Of a stretch of DNA of 64,000 bases, positions 61,026 through 64,000 are shown piece by piece; within the stretch, counting starts at the first letter, position 1, and every line of letters begins with the position of its first letter. The position numbers were made by a program, and so were the translations under genes. The stretch covers positions 79,616 through 143,615 of the forward strand of contig NZ_JAGGRI010000018.1 of the NCBI RefSeq assembly GCF_018612875.1, written 5' to 3'. Source of the DNA: Lysobacter sp. ISL-50. GTDB lineage: Bacteria > Pseudomonadota > Gammaproteobacteria > Xanthomonadales > Xanthomonadaceae. A model generated the notes under the pieces. The model was not told the DNA's origin. It ran no database searches and saw only the letters and a program-made list of their open reading frames with translations.

Positions 61026-61537
61026 GCAGCCTGCGGCGTCGCCTCGCAAGCCGCGCGCACGATCGCTCCGTCCACCGAGATCGCCAGCGCGCCCGCGCGC
61101 GCCTCGCGCCGGCTGCCGGGCGGCAGCAATTCGGCGATGCGCGCCTGCATCTGCCGCTTGTGCTCGCGCGAACGCGCCACCGCTTCGGGCAGGACCGGGC
61201 CGATTTCGGCCACCGCGTTGATGAACGCGCAGCCGCGGAACTGCGGATGCGCGAACCATTCGGCCATCGCCGCCACCAGCGCCGCGGGGTTCGCGCCGAA
61301 GCGTTGCAAGGCGCCGTCGAACCAGCTCATCCAGCGCTCGTGTCGGTAATCGAGGAAGGCCAGGATCAGATCGTTCTTGCTCGGGTAGTGCCGGTACAGC
61401 GTCACCTTGGTCACGCCGGATTCGGCGATCACCTGGTCGATGCCGGTCGCGCGGATGCCCTGCAGGTAGAACAGGTCGTGCGCGGTGTGGAGGATGCGTT
61501 CGCGCGCGCTCGGGACCGGGTCGGTTTTGCGGTTCAT
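60947..61537 (-). CDS. TetR-family transcriptional repressor
   Basis: 196 residues. The N-terminal HTH ([54 protein letters not shown]) is classic TetR; the ligand domain contains [14 protein letters not shown], typical of the YcdC/AcrR-like subgroup. The start at 61537 fits the family. The C-terminal ~20 residues ([15 protein letters not shown]) are encoded in the tandem repeat unit. Two palindromic operators lie directly upstream, between this gene and the divergent DUF1348 gene, indicating autoregulation and control of that gene. Confidence 0.93.
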   Translation of the reverse strand: MNRKTDPVPSARERILHTAHDLFYLQGIRATGIDQVIAESGVTKVTLYRHYPSKNDLILAFLDYRHERWMSWFDGALQRFGANPAALVAAMAEWFAHPQFRGCAFINAVAEIGPVLPEAVARSREHKRQMQARIAELLPPGSRREARAGALAISVDGAIVRAACEATPQAALDGLEVAVEAICAPASSRQAAKPRA

Positions 61538-61577
61538 GGCGCGATGGTAGATCGGTTCGCCCGGCTTCGCCATCGAT

Positions 61578-61595
61578 GTAGACAGATCGGTCTAC
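61578..61595. promoter_or_regulatory. TetR operator, copy 1
   Basis: GTAGACAGATCGGTCTAC, arms GTAGAC/GTCTAC perfectly inverted. Identical to the second site at 61614; both are in the 111-bp divergent gap. The length and symmetry suit a TetR dimer site. Confidence 0.85.
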
Positions 61596-61613
61596 AAGCG
61601 TTAATTTATCCGC

Positions 61614-61631
61614 GTAGACAGATCGGTCTAC
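61614..61631. promoter_or_regulatory. TetR operator, copy 2
   Basis: Exact copy of the 61578 site, 36 bp (about 3.4 helical turns) away, and 18 bp before the DUF1348 start. The AT-rich TTAATTTATC between the sites probably holds the promoter core. Confidence 0.85.
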
Positions 61632-61648
61632 TTGCCTTGGAGCCGCTC

Positions 61649-62116
61649 ATGGAAACCCGTCCACCGTTGCCGCCGTTCACCCGGGACAGCGCCGTGCAGA
61701 AAGTCCGGCTGGCCGAAGACGCGTGGAATTCGCGCGATCCGGCGCGCGTCGGCCTGGCTTATTCGCTGGACACGCGCTGGCGCAACCGCGCTGAGTTCGT
61801 CCAGGGCCGCGAGCAGGCGGTGGCGTTCTTGCAGCGCAAGTGGAGCCGTGAGATCGAGTACCGCCTGATCAAGGAATTGTGGACGTTCGAAAGCCACCGC
61901 ATCGCCGTGCGTTTCGCCTACGAATGGCGCGACGATTCCGGCCAGTGGTATCGCAGCTACGGCAACGAGAACTGGGAGTTCGGCGACGACGGTTTGATGT
62001 CGCTGCGGCTGGCGAGCATCAACGACAAGCCCATCGCCGAAAGCGAACGCAAGTTCCATTGGCCGCAGGGACGGCGCCCGGACGAACATCCGGGGCTGAG
62101 CGAACTGGGGTTGTGA
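61649..62116 (+). CDS. DUF1348 (NTF2-like) family protein
   Basis: 155 residues: [107 protein letters not shown]...[20 protein letters not shown], a full DUF1348 domain with an NTF2-like barrel. The function of the family is not settled. It is divergent from tetR and probably repressed by it. A broken paralogue is at 14058-14255. Confidence 0.9.
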   Translation: METRPPLPPFTRDSAVQKVRLAEDAWNSRDPARVGLAYSLDTRWRNRAEFVQGREQAVAFLQRKWSREIEYRLIKELWTFESHRIAVRFAYEWRDDSGQWYRSYGNENWEFGDDGLMSLRLASINDKPIAESERKFHWPQGRRPDEHPGLSELGL

Positions 62117-62212
62117 CGGCGCGAGCGGCGCGGATTCACGGCTGCGCCGCAAGCGCGGTTCCGCGATTAAAACTCGCCTCGTTCCTGCATGAAATCACTA
62201 CGCTGTAAACGA

Positions 62213-62238
62213 ACAAGGGCGCCGAAGCGCCCTTGTGC
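62213..62238. terminator. Hairpin terminator between converging genes
   Basis: ACAAGGGCGC-CGAA-GCGCCCTTGT, a 10-bp perfect stem with a tetraloop, between the DUF1348 gene and the converging beta-lactamase-fold gene. The T-run is weak. A near-identical hairpin is at 63837-63863. Confidence 0.6.
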
Positions 62239-62261
62239 CGTGCACCGATAATCGCCGCGGA

Positions 62262-63479
62262 TCACTGCGCCGCGGCCAGTCCCGCATACACCGCATCGCG
62301 CAGGTCGATGGTGAACTCGCCGTCCATTCCTTCGATCGCGGTATTGGTCAGCGCGACCACGGTGAGCCCGCGCTGCGCATCGACGAACCACGAGTGTCCG
62401 TACACGCCGCCCCAGGCGATGGTGCCGCGCGATTGCGGCGTGCCGCTCGCGGCCGGATCGCTCAGCACCGCCCAGCCGTAGCCATAGCCCCAACCCGGAT
62501 CGAGGCCTTCGATCGGGGCGGGCACGTGCTCGCGCATCATCGTCGCCACCGACTCGGTCCGCAGGATCTCGCCGCCGCCGCGGCGCAGCGTTTCCAGCAG
62601 GCTCAGCACGTCGCCGGCGGTGCTGGCCAGACCGGCGCCGCCGGAGGGATACGACGCCGCGTTCTCCAGGCGGTTGGGCGCATAGCGCAGCGCGCCGTCG
62701 AAAAACGGCAGCACGGTTTCCTCGTGCATGCGCGCCGGGCGCCGCGAGCCGTCGGCGGCGAGGCCGTCGGTGTAGGGCGTGGCGGTGCGCTTGTGATCGA
62801 CGATGCGAAACGCGGTGTCCTTCATCGCCAACGGCGCGCCGATCAATGCTTCGATCAACGCCGGTAGCGGCGTGTCGGTGGCGCGCGCCATCGCTTCGCC
62901 GAGCACATCCAGGCCGATCGAATACTTGAAGCCCTGGCCTGGCGGATAACGCAACTGCGCCTGGCTCAGGCGCTGCAGGTTCTCCTCGATGCTCAGGCCG
63001 GGCTGATCGAAGCCGTCGGAGACGTTCAACTGGTCGTAATCGCTGCCGGTCGGCTCGCCGAAGCGATAGCTCAGGCCGGAGGTGTGGCTCAGCAACTGGC
63101 GCAGGCTGATCTGCGGTTCGCTGCCGTCGGCCAGGCGCGGGCGGAACTGCGGCAGATAGCGCGTCACCGGCGCGTCCAGATCGATGCGGCCTTGTTCGGC
63201 CAGCTTCATCGCCGCCGCGGCGACGATGGGCTTGGTCACCGAGGCGAGCAGGAAGATCGCGTCTTCGCGCATCAGCCGGTCGGATTCGCGATCGGCCTGA
63301 CCGGCGGCGCGGCGGTAGACCAGTTGGCCGTCGCGGGCGATCAGCACCACGGCGCCGACCAGGCGGCGTTCGGCGATGGCGCGGTCGATCGCGTCATCGA
63401 CGCGGTCGCGCAAGGCGGTCGGCGCGGGATGTTCGGCGATGGCGGTCGCGGCGACGGATTCGAGAACGGGCAGGTTCAT
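62262..63479 (-). CDS. Serine hydrolase of the beta-lactamase/class C fold
   Basis: 405 residues. The SxxK motif is Ser80-Val-Thr-Lys83 (FLLASVTKPIVAAAAMKLAEQG), with LLSHTSGLSYRFG, YSIGLDVLG (candidate Tyr motif) and the C-terminal GGVYGHSWFVDAQRGLTVVALTN. No signal peptide is visible, unlike true AmpC enzymes, so an intracellular esterase or peptidase of the EstB/LactB type is more likely than an antibiotic-resistance enzyme. It converges with the DUF1348 gene. Confidence 0.9.
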   Translation of the reverse strand: MNLPVLESVAATAIAEHPAPTALRDRVDDAIDRAIAERRLVGAVVLIARDGQLVYRRAAGQADRESDRLMREDAIFLLASVTKPIVAAAAMKLAEQGRIDLDAPVTRYLPQFRPRLADGSEPQISLRQLLSHTSGLSYRFGEPTGSDYDQLNVSDGFDQPGLSIEENLQRLSQAQLRYPPGQGFKYSIGLDVLGEAMARATDTPLPALIEALIGAPLAMKDTAFRIVDHKRTATPYTDGLAADGSRRPARMHEETVLPFFDGALRYAPNRLENAASYPSGGAGLASTAGDVLSLLETLRRGGGEILRTESVATMMREHVPAPIEGLDPGWGYGYGWAVLSDPAASGTPQSRGTIAWGGVYGHSWFVDAQRGLTVVALTNTAIEGMDGEFTIDLRDAVYAGLAAAQ

Positions 63480-63911
63480 GGGATTACCTGTGCCTTCGGT
63501 TAGGTGCGTGCAAGCTGAGCGCTAATGCTGCAGTGCACAAGTGACCGGAGTGAAACACTGCGATGCCGCGATCGGGTTGCGTTGCGGGGCGGTTAGGTGC
63601 AGGCGTGCCGTGAATGGCGGCGAATATGTCTGGATCGGGTAGGTAAATGTGCCGATGATGTTTCGCAGGCACGAAGTCGGGTCTTCCAGGGCTGTATTGA
63701 GTTCTCCCGGCCGCCATCCCCGCGGAAGTCGAAATCCAAAGACTTCCGGGTTACGCATCGGTGGAGCCCTGGATCCCCGCCTTCGCGGGGATGACGGAAA
63801 TGGGGAGGGGCGCGCAGAGGGCGATCCCGCGAAAAACAAAAGGGCGCCGAAGCGCCCTTTGTTCAATACCGATCCGGCCGCTGACGCGGACCGGATCGTG
63901 CTGTCGCCGAC
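63480..63911. other. 432-bp gap with repeats, no gene seen
   Basis: It contains the palindromic element CCCCGC-CTTC-GCGGGG (63775-63790, within CCTGGATCCCCGCCTTCGCG), a partial related CCATCCCCGCGGAAG at ~63715, and a terminator at 63837. No coding frame is convincing. Confidence 0.6.
63837..63863 (-). terminator. Intrinsic terminator of the minus-strand gene at 63912
   Basis: AAAGGGCGC-CGAA-GCGCCCTTT with a run reading TTTTGTTTTT on the minus strand, about 50 bp past the stop at 63912. Confidence 0.85.
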
Positions 63912-64000
63912 TCAGCCGCGCGGGCCGCGGCCGCCGCCGGGACGTCCGCCGCCGCGCGGGCCGCCGGGACGCGGGCCGTTCGGGCGGGCGGTGTTGCCGC
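63912..64000 (-). CDS. C-terminus of a Gly/Arg/Pro-rich protein, possibly a DEAD-box RNA helicase (partial)
   Basis: Only 29 codons are visible: NTARPNGPRPGGPRGGGRPGGGRGPRG then TGA. RGG-like tails of this kind end RhlE-type DEAD-box helicases in xanthomonads, and bind RNA, but the catalytic part lies outside the window, so this identification is tentative. A terminator follows at 63837. Confidence 0.5.
   Translation of the reverse strand, partial: GNTARPNGPRPGGPRGGGRPGGGRGPRG

Noticed and set aside
62262..63479. Antibiotic-resistance class C beta-lactamase
   Set aside because: The fold fits, but no signal peptide and no typical AmpC YxN/KTG context; a general serine hydrolase call is safer.

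Overview
The window is high-GC DNA with almost gap-free coding. Gene content points to a Lysobacter-like member of the Xanthomonadaceae: an alpha-lytic-type secreted serine protease, a class III PHA synthase pair, a System I cytochrome c maturation operon, and a Xanthomonadales-type type IV secretion system (X-T4SS) with XVIPCD-tailed effectors. The species call is inference from gene content only.

Layout. 0-6.7 kb: a 5'-truncated transporter-fused hybrid histidine kinase facing a LuxR-type response regulator, then a 3-hydroxybutyrate oligomer hydrolase and phosphatidylserine synthase. 7-9.3 kb: phaE-phaC. 9.6-13 kb: small envelope and hypothetical genes, a candidate small RNA, and an NRDE protein. 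13.4-18.4 kb: an AhpD-like/DUF1348/PNPOx operon whose middle gene is decayed, two LysR regulators, a lipocalin-like protein, CHMI and tRNA-Leu(CAA). 18.8-22.5 kb: protease, DUF2214, cysteine dioxygenase and a MetX-family acyltransferase. 22.8-30.2 kb: ccmABCDEFGHI on the minus strand, mostly joined by overlapping stop/start codons. 30.3-32.2 kb: DUF3293 protein and methionine-type aminotransferase.

32.5-57.9 kb, all plus strand: the X-T4SS. Gene order is virB7-8-9-10-11-1-2-3-4, two tandem virB5-like genes, virB6, then three DUF4189-type genes (the third internally deleted). Next come four consecutive lipoprotein/effector pairs, an orphan XVIPCD protein, a 93-aa unknown and virD4. Each effector has a different peptidoglycan-hydrolase head (lysozyme-like, GH19, GH73, M23) joined to the same PG_binding_1 plus XVIPCD tail. 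Each is preceded by a lipoprotein that is the likely periplasmic immunity protein. The cluster therefore looks like a complete contact-dependent bacterial-killing machine with its own arsenal. It lies between the aminotransferase and an omega-amidase gene, two enzymes that normally act as a pair, which suggests insertion into that pair.

58.3-64 kb: omega-amidase, FAD oxidoreductase, a 206-bp tandem repeat that includes the 3' end of a tetR gene, the TetR regulator with two identical palindromic operators, its likely DUF1348 target, a beta-lactamase-fold serine hydrolase and the 3' tip of a Gly/Arg-rich protein. Several families of short palindromic repeats are scattered between genes; one has been captured in frame inside ccmH. 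No insertion sequence, phage gene, rRNA or CRISPR array was seen.
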